A stretch of DNA of 56,323 nucleotides from Candidatus Rifleibacteriota bacterium (GCA_905236675.1 CAJOND010000021.1:1-56323), one strand, 5' to 3'. Counted from the first letter of the stretch, positions 37,183-45,219 are shown. The notes: generated from the sequence alone by a model not told the origin. A program made the numbers and translations.

Positions 37183-37220
37183 AAACAAAAAACCACCCCA
37201 AAATGGGTGTTTTTTTGTTT
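37183..37220 (+). terminator. terminator after lpxA
   Basis: AAACAAAAAACCACCC (37183-37198) pairs with GGGTGTTTTTTTGTTT (37205-37220) with one mismatch, and ends in a T run. It lies 13 bases beyond the lpxA stop and closes the bamA-lpxA unit. Confidence 0.85.
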
Positions 37221-37272
37221 TAGATACAAATTATCTTGACTACTATTTTGTTCCCTTCTAAACTTTATTACC

Positions 37273-37959
37273 ATGTTCAGATTAAGAAAAATATTAGGAC
37301 AGTTTATATCGGTATTCTTTCCTTTTAGATGCCATGTTTGCAAAAATAATTGTGATTTTGGAATAGTTTTATGTAATGAATGTAAAGAAAAACTTGAAAA
37401 ATCAATTCATAAACCAGAAGAAATAAAAGACACTAATTGCGATTTCTCTGTTTTTACAATGAGCAGTTATAAGGATTTTACTTCAGATATAGTTAAAATA
37501 ATAAAGTACAAACCTTCAAAGAAATTAGCCAAGATTTTAGCATCTGTCTGCTATAAACAAGCACAATTAAACGATTTTATCACAAAAGAGGATATTATAA
37601 TACCAGTTCCTATGCATGAAAAGCGTCTAGAAGAAAGAGGATTTAACCAGGCTTCCGTTCTCGCCGAAAACTATGCACAAAAAGCTGGCTGCCATTTTAG
37701 TCCCGCAGTAATAAGAAGCAGATTTACCAAACCACAAGCTAGCTGCAACGAATCAGAAAGAGCAACAAATCTTGACAATGCATTTATTCTAGACCCAAAA
37801 TTGATAAAGAAGCTTTTTATTGGGAAACGTCTTATAATTGTAGATGATATTGCAACAACAGGAACAACTCTAAAAAAATGCGTTGAACCCCTAAAGGAAT
37901 TGGGAGCAAAAAAAATTATAGCATTGGTAGTAAGCCATTCTTACAAAAATAATAATTAG
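37273..37959 (+). CDS. comF: ComF-family phosphoribosyltransferase-like protein
   Basis: 228 residues. An N-terminal zinc ribbon (CHVCKNNCDFG then CNEC, about residues 18-36) precedes a type I phosphoribosyltransferase fold with IIPVPMHEKRLEERGFNQA and the PRPP loop LIIVDDIATTGTTLKKC near 185-202. ComFC proteins support natural DNA uptake, and related proteins (GntX) aid growth on some substrates. The link with the nearby pilin genes is suggestive of competence but not proof. Confidence 0.85.
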   Translation: MFRLRKILGQFISVFFPFRCHVCKNNCDFGIVLCNECKEKLEKSIHKPEEIKDTNCDFSVFTMSSYKDFTSDIVKIIKYKPSKKLAKILASVCYKQAQLNDFITKEDIIIPVPMHEKRLEERGFNQASVLAENYAQKAGCHFSPAVIRSRFTKPQASCNESERATNLDNAFILDPKLIKKLFIGKRLIIVDDIATTGTTLKKCVEPLKELGAKKIIALVVSHSYKNNN

Positions 37960-37967
37960 TCTTACTT

Positions 37968-38378
37968 TTAATTTTTAGAATCCAAAAAAGTTAATTTATC
38001 AGGAGTGTCTTTGCAGCCCTTTATTTGAATTCGCTTGTTTACATAAACTCCAGATATCGTTGAATCAAAAACATAATTATCTTTGGTTTGGTCTTGCTCA
38101 CAACTGATTTTCATAAATATTCCAGGCATTATTTCTCTTTCTAAATTTTTAGGCTTACTGTCTGTATTATTTTTTAATTTCTGTAATTGCATTATTGCAG
38201 CTGACTCAATTTGATAATCCACTGTTATCAAGTTAGATAAAGAAATACTTTTTTGTAGCTTTCTATTACTAAAATAGCAAGCAACAAAAATGGTAAATAT
38301 AGAAACACAACAAGCAAATAAGAGCACAAAAACAATTGAGTAATCTTTTTTATTTTCTTCTTTAGTTTCAAAACTCAT
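37968..38378 (-). CDS. PilX-like minor pilin
   Basis: 136 residues. An acidic/basic leader (MSFETKEENKKD) precedes YSIVFVLLFACCVSIFTIFV, a single transmembrane helix at about 14-34, with no Glu at +5 as in PilX proteins. QIESAAIMQLQKLKNNTDS resembles the helical region after the anchor. It is the last gene of a three- or four-gene minor-pilin operon and overlaps the preceding one by 4 bases. The family call is from position and architecture. Confidence 0.5.
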   Translation of the reverse strand: MSFETKEENKKDYSIVFVLLFACCVSIFTIFVACYFSNRKLQKSISLSNLITVDYQIESAAIMQLQKLKNNTDSKPKNLEREIMPGIFMKISCEQDQTKDNYVFDSTISGVYVNKRIQIKGCKDTPDKLTFLDSKN

Positions 38379-38833
38379 TGTTCTGTTCCTCTTAAAGCAA
38401 ATGAAGTAAAAAAAGGTATTTCAGATTTATTAGATGGATAAATACGAATGGTTAAAAGATTAGATAAATCTTTATTAGACGTAAAAGATACTGATTCAGC
38501 ATTTTTAAAAAGAGTAGAAATTTTGTTATTTTTATCGGTTCTTAATATATTACTATCTTTTAATTCGTATTTACAAATCTGTTGTGAATTTTTATCTAGA
38601 AGGATCAAACTGTCTGTTGCAATTACAGCAGAAAGAGCATAACGAGTATCATATCTCATTTGAGAAAGAATATTATTATAAACTAATTTAACGTTTTGTG
38701 GATTTGACTCATCTATTATTTTATTATAAGAAGTAATACTGCAGACTATTATAATGACTAAAATAATTATTATCAGAATCAACAAAGTAGCTAATTCCTG
38801 ATTAACTTTACCTTTTTTATTAAACTCTGACAT
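38375..38833 (-). CDS. PilW-like minor pilin
   Basis: 152 residues. A leader MSEFNKKG is followed by KVNQELATLLILIIIILVIIIV; the Glu five residues after the Gly fits a prepilin site, although Lys replaces the usual Phe at +1. The stretch YNNILSQMRYDTRYALSAVI matches the helical 'l..dlr.A' region of PilW and GspJ. It starts on the last base of the previous coding frame and overlaps the next gene by 4 bases. Confidence 0.6.
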   Translation of the reverse strand: MSEFNKKGKVNQELATLLILIIIILVIIIVCSITSYNKIIDESNPQNVKLVYNNILSQMRYDTRYALSAVIATDSLILLDKNSQQICKYELKDSNILRTDKNNKISTLFKNAESVSFTSNKDLSNLLTIRIYPSNKSEIPFFTSFALRGTEQ

Positions 38834-39093
38834 TAATCATCAGCCTCACTGTCATCTGCATCATCATTGTTTACAAAATTATTTTGAGATAATAATCTTT
38901 CTAAAAAAACTCGATTTTCTTTTCCACTCTTTTGATAGTTTATATAAACTATTACTTTAAATAAATTAGTATCTATTAGATAAGTACTTATTTTGCACTT
39001 AAATTTATTTATTGCCCAATATAATTGTGGGTCTGATGTTTTGGTTACAGGACCTTTAAATTCTTCAAAATAATCGAAATATTCACTTAGCAT
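38833..39093 (-). CDS. C-terminal half of a split PilV-like pilin
   Basis: 86 residues with no membrane segment or signal. The sequence ISTYLIDTNLFKVIVYINYQ and then ENRVFLERLLSQN looks like the C-terminal beta sheet of PilV/GspI pilins. It begins at an ATG (39093) inside the last codons of the prepilin fragment at 39083-39355, one frame further on (+1). AGAGG directly abuts that ATG, too close to be a good ribosome-binding site. It is best read as the second half of one gene broken or recoded by a frameshift, but a separate translationally coupled protein is possible. Confidence 0.55.
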   Translation of the reverse strand: MLSEYFDYFEEFKGPVTKTSDPQLYWAINKFKCKISTYLIDTNLFKVIVYINYQKSGKENRVFLERLLSQNNFVNNDDADDSEADD

Positions 39094-39355
39094 CCTCTGA
39101 ATTCAAAACAATTGGTTTATAATCATCGCTAGCAGAAGGAATGTAATCAGAGTTTTTAGCTTTTTTAGCTATTATGGTTTCCATAACATGATGAGCCAAT
39201 AATGTGGCAATATATTCGTCATCGTCTTGATAATCAACTGGTAATGACATAACTATTAAATGAACCAAAGGGAAAAAAGACAAAGAAATTATAGCTAAAA
39301 CAAGCAATATTTCAATGATGCTGAAAGCTTTTCTTTTCTTTTTATAGCGAATCAT
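39083..39355 (-). CDS. N-terminal half of a split PilV-like prepilin
   Basis: 90 residues. MIRYKKKRKA|FSIIEILLVLAIISLSFFP is a prepilin N-terminus with Glu at +5 and Ala at -1, as in the prepilins at 24299-25391. ATLLAHHVMETIIAKKAKNS corresponds to the PilV helix. The frame stops at TGA (39083) after SEDAK, about 80 residues short of a normal PilV; the missing part is encoded one frame on at 38833-39093. It heads the minor-pilin operon; a weak TTGAAA-N17-TAATTT can be read near 39400-39440 upstream. Confidence 0.65.
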   Translation of the reverse strand: MIRYKKKRKAFSIIEILLVLAIISLSFFPLVHLIVMSLPVDYQDDDEYIATLLAHHVMETIIAKKAKNSDYIPSASDDYKPIVLNSEDAK

Positions 39356-39492
39356 AATAAGTCAGTTAATTTACTTAAATTTAAGCTCTTTTTATTATTA
39401 GATGTTCATTAAAAATTACTACTCTTTATATTTTTTTTCAACATAGTTTCACTAGCAAAAAACAAATATAGAAGTAAATAAAAACCACTACT

Positions 39493-39519
39493 CAAATTTT
39501 TATAATCTTATGCCGATTA
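39493..39519 (+). promoter_or_regulatory. sigma-28 (FliA-type) flagellar promoter of the motAB operon
   Basis: CAAATTTT (39493-39500), 11 bases, then GCCGATTA (39512-39519), compared with the enterobacterial consensus TAAAGTTT-N11-GCCGATAA: 6 of 8 and 7 of 8 matches with exact spacing. Transcription would begin near 39526, 32 bases before the ATG at 39558. Confidence 0.7.
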
Positions 39520-39557
39520 ATTTGAAAGGAAATGTTAGCCCAAAAAAGGAGCAAAAA

Positions 39558-40184
39558 ATGTTTAAAAGATTTCAGATTTTAATGGCTCTTATATTAAGCC
39601 TTTCTTTGCTGACAGCAGTAGGTTGTGGCACAAGGAGTTCATTAAGAGGTTCAATAGTAGGAACTATAGTTGATTCACAAACAGGTATAGGAATTTCAGG
39701 AGCAACAGTTGTAACTTCTCCAAGCACAACAACTGTTCTTACAGATATAAATGGCGGTTTTTCCATTCCTGATGTTGAAGCAGGGGTTTATACTCTAACA
39801 GCTCACGCAAGTGATTATAACTCCAACTCAATTACAGTAAGCGTAGACAGTGGAACTTCAGCAACAACAAATGTAGTTTTGGTATCTACTGGCGGAAGTT
39901 TCTCACGCAATATTCTTCCTATTTTTACGGTAAACTGCGCAATTGCCGGTTGTCACAACGACAATTCAGCAGCCGCTTCACTTCGTTTAAATAGTTACAC
40001 AAATGTGCTTAAAGGCTCAAAATCTGGGGCAGTTATTTATCCGTATGATGCATCTACCTCAAAGGTTATCAAACGAATAAAAGGAACAGAAACACCAAGA
40101 ATGCCCAAAGACCGTTCAACACTTTCCACTTCAGATCAAAGTCTAATAGCCAACTGGATTAATGGTGGTGCAAGAAATAACTGA
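39558..40184 (+). CDS. lipoprotein with carboxypeptidase-regulatory-like domain and cytochrome c-like region
   Basis: 208 residues from ATG 39558, preceded by AAGGAG; an ATG at 39510 overlaps the sigma-28 promoter and is rejected. The signal ends in LTAVG|C, an acceptable lipobox. Residues about 32-110 are a CarboxypepD_reg-like beta sandwich (GSIVGTIVDSQTGIGISGAT, then GGFSIPDVEAGVYTLTA). Residues about 115-205 resemble a planctomycete-type cytochrome c domain: ILPIFTVNCAIAGCHNDNSA and PRMPKDRSTLSTSDQSLIAN. The heme motif would be C-x4-CH rather than CxxCH, so heme attachment is uncertain. It opens the operon that also contains motA and motB. Confidence 0.7.
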   Translation: MFKRFQILMALILSLSLLTAVGCGTRSSLRGSIVGTIVDSQTGIGISGATVVTSPSTTTVLTDINGGFSIPDVEAGVYTLTAHASDYNSNSITVSVDSGTSATTNVVLVSTGGSFSRNILPIFTVNCAIAGCHNDNSAAASLRLNSYTNVLKGSKSGAVIYPYDASTSKVIKRIKGTETPRMPKDRSTLSTSDQSLIANWINGGARNN

Positions 40185-40211
40185 TATAAAAGTAAATATA
40201 GGAGCTAATAA

Positions 40212-40892
40212 ATGAAAAAATCAAATCTATATCTTTTACTCTCTAGTTTTGTTGCTCTTGGAATTTTTGGGTTAAATTCAGCAGCTCATGCTTCAAATGA
40301 TATTCAGCTTATTTCACCGCCAATGGAACAGCAAAGTTTCCAAATTGCTGCAGCTAGCACTGCAAATTACAATACTTCAAATGAAGCAATACAGGCTCAA
40401 ATAAAGGCAAAGAAAGAAAATATTTTAAACAAAATACAGAGTTTAAGAAATTCTTCAAATATATCACAAACCCCGAAAACAACCGCAGTAACAACCTTAG
40501 ATTCTAACCCTAGACAACTTTATGCTCTCACAAGAATGTTGGACTATTCACCACATCCAACAATAGAAAAAATACTGCAAGATAAACCTGTTCTTTATAA
40601 TGGAAGAAATTATTATTTTACAGTTACTTATAATGAAGGCTGGAAAGAAATTTCAGAACAGGAAGCTTATTTAAATTCTATATGTTTTACTTTTGATGTT
40701 TTTGAAAATGGCAACAAAGTAAGAAACCTCACAACTCCAAAAGTTTCTCTTAATCCAAAAAAACTAAAAAAAGGACAAGCTATTGGTATTGCAGAAGTTT
40801 CGCCTTTCAAATTCATAGTAAAAGTTGATGAAATCACATCTACTTCTAAAGGAATAACAGTATTAGTATTTAAACTTGAATTAATCGGCTAA
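40212..40892 (+). CDS. exported protein of unknown function in the motAB operon
   Basis: 226 residues. The signal peptide LYLLLSSFVALGIFGLNSAA ends in HAS. A Thr/Asn/Gln-rich spacer with a short helix (EAIQAQIKAKKENILNKIQS) leads to a globular beta-rich C-terminal domain of about 120 residues (RNYYFTVTYNEGWKEISEQE and SPFKFIVKVDEITS). No family is recognised. TAGGAG lies upstream of ATG 40212. Being between a sigma-28 promoter and motA, it may work with the flagellar stator or motor at the cell wall; this is inference from position. Confidence 0.6.
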   Translation: MKKSNLYLLLSSFVALGIFGLNSAAHASNDIQLISPPMEQQSFQIAAASTANYNTSNEAIQAQIKAKKENILNKIQSLRNSSNISQTPKTTAVTTLDSNPRQLYALTRMLDYSPHPTIEKILQDKPVLYNGRNYYFTVTYNEGWKEISEQEAYLNSICFTFDVFENGNKVRNLTTPKVSLNPKKLKKGQAIGIAEVSPFKFIVKVDEITSTSKGITVLVFKLELIG

Positions 40893-40918
40893 GCAAGAGA
40901 TAGCTTTGGAGGTTTATT

Positions 40919-41719
40919 TTGGATAAGACATCGGTAGCAGGAACAATATTAGGACTACTGTTAATCACAATAGGGATTAAGATTTCTGGTAGTCTTAAAA
41001 TGTTTTTTGATATTTCATCAATTTTCATTGTATTTGGTGGTGGTTGTTGCTCTTTGCTAGTTGCTTTTAAAGCAGAAAAAGTCAAATCTGCTCTTGCTGG
41101 GATTAGATTGGCATATAAAGCACCCAAAGAATATAATTTTATGAAGCTTATTAGCAGCATTCTAATGATTGCTGAATCAGCACGCAAAGAAGGCATCCTT
41201 TCACTTGAACCTAAAATAGCAGAAATAGAAGAACCTTTTTTAGCAAGACTGCTTCAATTAGTAGTAGATTCAGTAGATGCAAAACTTATTGGTGAAGTTA
41301 TAGACACTGAAATCCAAGCGACCTCCCAACGTCACACCGATGTTATAGATGCTATAAACTTTTTAGCCTCTGTTACCCCTGCTTTTGGTATGATTGGTAC
41401 AATTATTGGTTTAGTCTGCTTATTAGGAAACCTAGACGATCCATCTTCTATAGGACCTAATATGGCAGTTGCTCTTGTAACCACTTTCTATGGAACCGTT
41501 TCGGCCAACTTACTTCTTATGCCTTTTGCCAAAAAACTTGGAGAAAGAGCTCAGGAAGAAGATATGTATAATGACATAATAGGTCGTGGAGTAATACTAA
41601 TAGCTTCTGGAACAAACCCACGAATAATACAAGAAAAATTACTTTCTTATCTCTCTGAAAAATCCAGAGCAACCTTTAATGAACTTCATCTTGCAGAGGA
41701 ACTTTCTCAGAATGCATAG
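40919..41719 (+). CDS. motA: flagellar stator protein MotA
   Basis: 266 residues. It starts with TTG at 40919, supported by GGAGG six bases upstream. Four transmembrane segments are at about 8-26, 33-52, 148-170 and 182-202. The cytoplasmic loop has conserved charged residues (LMIAESARKEGILSLEPKIA), and the signature VTPAFGMIGTIIGLVCLLGN includes the Pro that moves during proton or sodium flow. With MotB it forms the 5:2 stator that turns the flagellum. The motB ATG overlaps its stop by 8 bases. Confidence 0.95.
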   Translation: MDKTSVAGTILGLLLITIGIKISGSLKMFFDISSIFIVFGGGCCSLLVAFKAEKVKSALAGIRLAYKAPKEYNFMKLISSILMIAESARKEGILSLEPKIAEIEEPFLARLLQLVVDSVDAKLIGEVIDTEIQATSQRHTDVIDAINFLASVTPAFGMIGTIIGLVCLLGNLDDPSSIGPNMAVALVTTFYGTVSANLLLMPFAKKLGERAQEEDMYNDIIGRGVILIASGTNPRIIQEKLLSYLSEKSRATFNELHLAEELSQNA

Positions 41720-42452
41720 AAGAAAACAAGAATCACCTAGTGCGGCTTTGTGGTATGTTTCTTATGGCGATCTAGTCACCAACATGTTATGTTTCTTCGT
41801 AATGTTGTTTGCTTTTTCATCATTAGATTCACCTAAAAAGCGCCAGGAAAGCCAGTCTATGGATCAGCGATTCTTTGCTGTTTTCAGTATAAATCAGGCT
41901 CAAGGAGCACATCAATGGCTTACAAAAGGTGATAAAGGTATTTTGATGACACCAGCCTCACAAAGAAACGAAGCTGTGAGAATAGTTAGAAAAGTAAGAA
42001 ATAAACTTGCAAAAGTTTCAATGCAAGACCGTATACAGGTAATGGATAATGATCAAGTAATCAAGATTCAAATTCCTGCAAATGTATTGTTCGAAAGCGG
42101 AAGTGCTAATATCAAAAAAGGAGCCACAGATGTTCTTATGGCTCTAGTACCAATTTTAGGAGAAATTGACAATTACATAAGAATTGATGGGCACACCGAT
42201 GATTTACCACCAAATCCAAAATCTAATTTCCCTTCAAACTGGGAATTATCTTCTGCCAGAGCCTGTACTGTAGTCAGATATTTCGTAGATGAAATGAATA
42301 TGGATCCAGAAAGATTTTCTGCTCAAGGTTATGCCGACAACCGACCCAAAGTTCCAAATAACTCTATTACAGAACGAGAAATAAACAGACGTGTAGAAAT
42401 CAATATTTTGAATAAGAAAAAAAAGAAAATAGTTGATAAAGTCTGGGAATAA
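41712..42452 (+). CDS. motB: flagellar stator protein MotB
   Basis: 246 residues from ATG 41712, overlapping the motA stop. One transmembrane helix, WYVSYGDLVTNMLCFFVMLF at about 13-32, carries the ion-binding Asp (YGDL). A plug/linker follows. The OmpA-like peptidoglycan-binding domain (about 115-235) has VLFESGSANIKKGA, RIDGHTDDLPP and NWELSSARACTVVRYF. A frame extends 33 bases further upstream inside motA, but the internal ATG fits the membrane topology. It converges with the Maf gene 16 bases away. Confidence 0.95.
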   Translation: MHRRKQESPSAALWYVSYGDLVTNMLCFFVMLFAFSSLDSPKKRQESQSMDQRFFAVFSINQAQGAHQWLTKGDKGILMTPASQRNEAVRIVRKVRNKLAKVSMQDRIQVMDNDQVIKIQIPANVLFESGSANIKKGATDVLMALVPILGEIDNYIRIDGHTDDLPPNPKSNFPSNWELSSARACTVVRYFVDEMNMDPERFSAQGYADNRPKVPNNSITEREINRRVEINILNKKKKKIVDKVWE

Positions 42453-42468
42453 TCATTTTTTCGTAATA

Positions 42469-44394
42469 TTAATGATTATAAACCTTGGATTCAATAATTA
42501 ATCCACATTGAAGTAAAGTGTTATCCAATAAAGGAAGCTGATATTTAGCAAAGTCTTCGTAGTTAGAAAAAAGATTTTCAACTATTTCAAGCCATTGACC
42601 AATTTTAACCTCTTTTAAACCTCTGAGTTTAACTACTTCAGAAGTATGTTTTGTCACAAACTTTGTATGTAAAGCAGAAAACCATTCAACTATTGCAGTA
42701 TTATTACAAATCTGATCATGAACGCCCATAACAATAGCAAGCTGTTCGGATTCTTTCCCCTTAATTTCATTAAGATTTTTATCAGAAATAGTATCAGACA
42801 ACTCTTTTAAAACAGGTTTTACCACAGCTATTTTCTTATAAAAATCTTCTATGAGATCTTTTCTAGAAGAAAGAAAAGCATATAGTCCTTTATAATCTGC
42901 ATTAACAGGAATATTCAAACAAATATCAAAAACTTTTTTAACATCAACACCCTTGTCTAAATATTTATCAATAGCCTTATCCAAAGACATTTTTTCAACA
43001 AAATTATTAACAATTCCGCCTTCTGTAGCGTTGATAATTTTGGCGTTCGTATGCTGAAACTGGTCTTCAAACCAGTCTTTATAAGCTTTCATATTAGTAT
43101 CAGTATAAATAAGTTCTCCATTATCACCAATAAACTTAAAGCTACCTCTACGGCATATATAATCTGCTGTTTCGTTTTCCATTGAAGTAAATGGATGCAG
43201 ACTTTCATAAAGCATGTCTTCTGAATAAGAACCTCTTGTATGAAGTCTACCATCACAGAAAGAAAGATCGAAACCAATAAAAACAATAGGGTCAGCACCC
43301 ATTTTTCTTGCTAAATCAAAAGCCATTGTAGCAACAGAACCCCAGCATATAAGACTTCCCATAGGTTCTCTAAATTTGCTTATTTGAGGATACAAACCGC
43401 CGCCAAAAGTAGTGATTATTTTTCTACCCTTAAAAACTTTGAAAATATCTGGATGAGTCATAAGTTCAGCAACTAGTGTTACTTCGGTTTCATCTTCTAC
43501 ACCTACAAAATCAAGAGAGTTTTCATAGGAAGAATCGGCAGCACAAACAAAATCAGGCTTTATTCCATTAGCTAGAAGATGCCTGTAAGCTGTATCAACA
43601 GCAATAATAGGAAATCTGCCCTTGATTTTTTTCAAGTTTTCCATGTTTTTATCTAGAGATGGACCGGCTGCCACAATAATAGCTGGTACATTGATAAACT
43701 TATCAAATAATCTTTCGGCACCTGGAAGCCCGAAAGCTTCGATAAGATTCATGAAATTATTCCTGTGAAATTCCCAACCAACGTTCATTAGAGTAATAAA
43801 ATTGCCTCTTGAGCGGTTGGCTAAATATTTCATTTTCTCTAGTAATTTGTCAAAGAACTGACTGAAACGGCTTTTTGAAGGCTGGTGCTCAATTATTGCC
43901 ATGCCATTTAAAACGGACCAGTCTAAAGTTGCATTCCAGACTTTACCTATTGCATCAGCATCTGAACCTAGTGAAATTTGTACACGACTATCAGATAAAA
44001 TATTGCTAAGGTCTCGATATTTTAAAGCAGTAATAAAAACAAAAGGATCAGGTTCTACGATAAAAAGCTGGGGCCCCATTTTTAAATCAGGCAGTTTATT
44101 TAAAATTAGTTCGGAAGTGTATCCCATTCCGAAACCAAGAGCTATCACATGACTTTCGTTTTTATATAGTTTTATTATCTGCTGTTCAGCTTCTCGACTG
44201 GGGTTATACTTGCTATGATAGTTTAATTTTTTCCCAGAAGAATCAATGACTGCCAGAGTAACTTCGCCGTTTTTAGCTTCTTCAACCTTATAATTATCTG
44301 TTTTGTAAATTTTTAAAAGTTTTAAAACAAAATCAAAAATGCCTTGATGGGCACCTAGGTGTTTTAAGTTGGTTTCTAAGAAATTGTGCAGCAT
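42469..44394 (-). CDS. motility accessory factor (Maf) / DUF115 glycosyltransferase
   Basis: 641 residues. The DUF115 (MptE-like) core has IVAAGPSLDKNMENLKKIKG near 238-258, then IAVDTAYRHLLANGIKPDF and VCAADSSYENS, and later VFIGFDLSFCDGRLHTRGSY. Maf proteins transfer nonulosonic (sialic-like) sugars to flagellin in Campylobacter, Helicobacter, Aeromonas and Magnetospirillum. The position between motAB and fliD supports flagellin glycosylation. The sugar biosynthesis genes are not here. A stem-loop lies just upstream at 44439-44476. Confidence 0.85.
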   Translation of the reverse strand: MLHNFLETNLKHLGAHQGIFDFVLKLLKIYKTDNYKVEEAKNGEVTLAVIDSSGKKLNYHSKYNPSREAEQQIIKLYKNESHVIALGFGMGYTSELILNKLPDLKMGPQLFIVEPDPFVFITALKYRDLSNILSDSRVQISLGSDADAIGKVWNATLDWSVLNGMAIIEHQPSKSRFSQFFDKLLEKMKYLANRSRGNFITLMNVGWEFHRNNFMNLIEAFGLPGAERLFDKFINVPAIIVAAGPSLDKNMENLKKIKGRFPIIAVDTAYRHLLANGIKPDFVCAADSSYENSLDFVGVEDETEVTLVAELMTHPDIFKVFKGRKIITTFGGGLYPQISKFREPMGSLICWGSVATMAFDLARKMGADPIVFIGFDLSFCDGRLHTRGSYSEDMLYESLHPFTSMENETADYICRRGSFKFIGDNGELIYTDTNMKAYKDWFEDQFQHTNAKIINATEGGIVNNFVEKMSLDKAIDKYLDKGVDVKKVFDICLNIPVNADYKGLYAFLSSRKDLIEDFYKKIAVVKPVLKELSDTISDKNLNEIKGKESEQLAIVMGVHDQICNNTAIVEWFSALHTKFVTKHTSEVVKLRGLKEVKIGQWLEIVENLFSNYEDFAKYQLPLLDNTLLQCGLIIESKVYNH

Positions 44395-44438
44395 AATTCA
44401 TTATTATTGATAAAAATACATTCTGTCAGCTAAAACAA

Positions 44439-44476
44439 GATGCTCCTCCAAATGCTTTTAGCATTGGGGAAGCATC
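44439..44476 (-). terminator. imperfect terminator hairpin between the unknown gene and maf
   Basis: On the minus strand GATGCTTCCCCAATGC pairs with GCATTTGGAGGAGCATC around TAAAA, with small mismatches, then TTGTTTTAG. It lies about 35 bases beyond the stop at 44511 and could attenuate readthrough into maf. Confidence 0.6.
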
Positions 44477-44489
44477 TTAAGAAAAATTC

Positions 44490-44520
44490 CTAACTCCTCA
44501 CTCCTAATTCTTAATTCTCT
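44490..44520. repeat. heptad repeat tract overlapping a gene end
   Basis: CTAACTC, CTCACTC, CTAATTC, TTAATTC (44490-44517) are consecutive 7-base units. The last one forms the stop region of the 44511-45119 gene. It is the same family as the tracts at 48765-48792 and 48941-48968. Confidence 0.7.
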
Positions 44521-45119
44521 TTCATGAGGCTAGCAATAAATCTTCTACCATGTTTGAATATTTCGCAAAATTCGTATTCAACAATATCGGCAACCCCAAC
44601 CCAGTCCTCGTTTTCCTGAGCAACTTCCGCCGCAGAAATTTGTTCATTGACCTTGGCAATAAGTTCTTGGCGTTCATTTTCATAAGCAGATTCAGCCATT
44701 TTTTTAGCATAAGCTAAATCAGCACTTTTTATAATTGTAATGAACCATTCAAGACCATTAATTAGTTCAAGGTATTTTTCCATAGCCTGTTTTACATTAC
44801 CTAGGCGAAGTTCGGAAGAAACATTTTCAGCAACATCTTCTAGATGAAGCAGAATTTCAGTGCTGTCATAAAAAGCTTCTTCGACAACTCCAGCAGCCGT
44901 TTCAGAAACTAGTTCTGCTTTTTGATAATTAATCAGCTTTAAGTTTTCTAAAACTTCTGTATTATCTGTAGAGTATTGCTTGCCATCAAGAAATACTCTC
45001 ATAACAGTAGCTCCAGAACCTTTTAAAGAACCTTCAATAAGATTAACCAGCTCAAGAACAGTTGCATTTTCATCAATCCCGCTTATGTCTAGTGGGTTAG
45101 CGTTTAATGTTATAAGCAC
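44511..45119 (-). CDS. cytoplasmic protein of unknown function in the flagellar region
   Basis: 202 residues from GTG 45119 with AAGGA eight bases upstream. Residues 1-75 look like a small beta-grasp-like domain (LITLNANPLDISGIDENATV, then MRVFLDGKQYSTDNTEVLEN). Residues about 85-200 are helical and acidic (DSTEILLHLEDVAENVSSEL, then QAMEKYLELINGLEWFITII). No signal or membrane segment and no known family. Helical acidic proteins in flagellar clusters are often chaperones (FliS, FliT, FlgN), but no specific resemblance supports that. Confidence 0.6.
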   Translation of the reverse strand: MLITLNANPLDISGIDENATVLELVNLIEGSLKGSGATVMRVFLDGKQYSTDNTEVLENLKLINYQKAELVSETAAGVVEEAFYDSTEILLHLEDVAENVSSELRLGNVKQAMEKYLELINGLEWFITIIKSADLAYAKKMAESAYENERQELIAKVNEQISAAEVAQENEDWVGVADIVEYEFCEIFKHGRRFIASLMKEN

Positions 45120-45155
45120 AGCGTTTTTTCCTTGTTTATTTATAATTCAATCTAT

Positions 45156-45184
45156 AGTTTAGTTTATACTTTCTCAACTGTCAA
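45156..45184 (-). promoter_or_regulatory. promoter of the 44511-45119 gene
   Basis: On the minus strand TTGACA (45184-45179), a 17-base spacer and TAAACT (45161-45156) lie 37 bases before the GTG. Both boxes and the spacing are identical to those of the cupin promoter at 20917-20945. Confidence 0.55.
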
Positions 45185-45191
45185 ATATAAC

Positions 45192-45219
45192 AAAAAAGCT
45201 TGCCAACGCAAGCTTTTTT
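45192..45219. terminator. bidirectional terminator hairpin
   Basis: AAAAAAGCTTGC, loop CAAC, GCAAGCTTTTTT. A perfect 12-base stem with A/T tails. It separates the promoter at 45156-45184 from the repeat-rich region on its right. Confidence 0.82.

Noticed and set aside
39510..39557. Upstream ATG for the cytochrome-like lipoprotein
   Set aside because: It overlaps the sigma-28 -10 box and lacks a ribosome-binding site; the ATG at 39558 has AAGGAG and begins a normal lipoprotein signal.
41679..41711. Upstream start for MotB
   Set aside because: It lies inside motA in another frame; the ATG at 41712 fits the short cytoplasmic tail of MotB and the usual motA-motB overlap.
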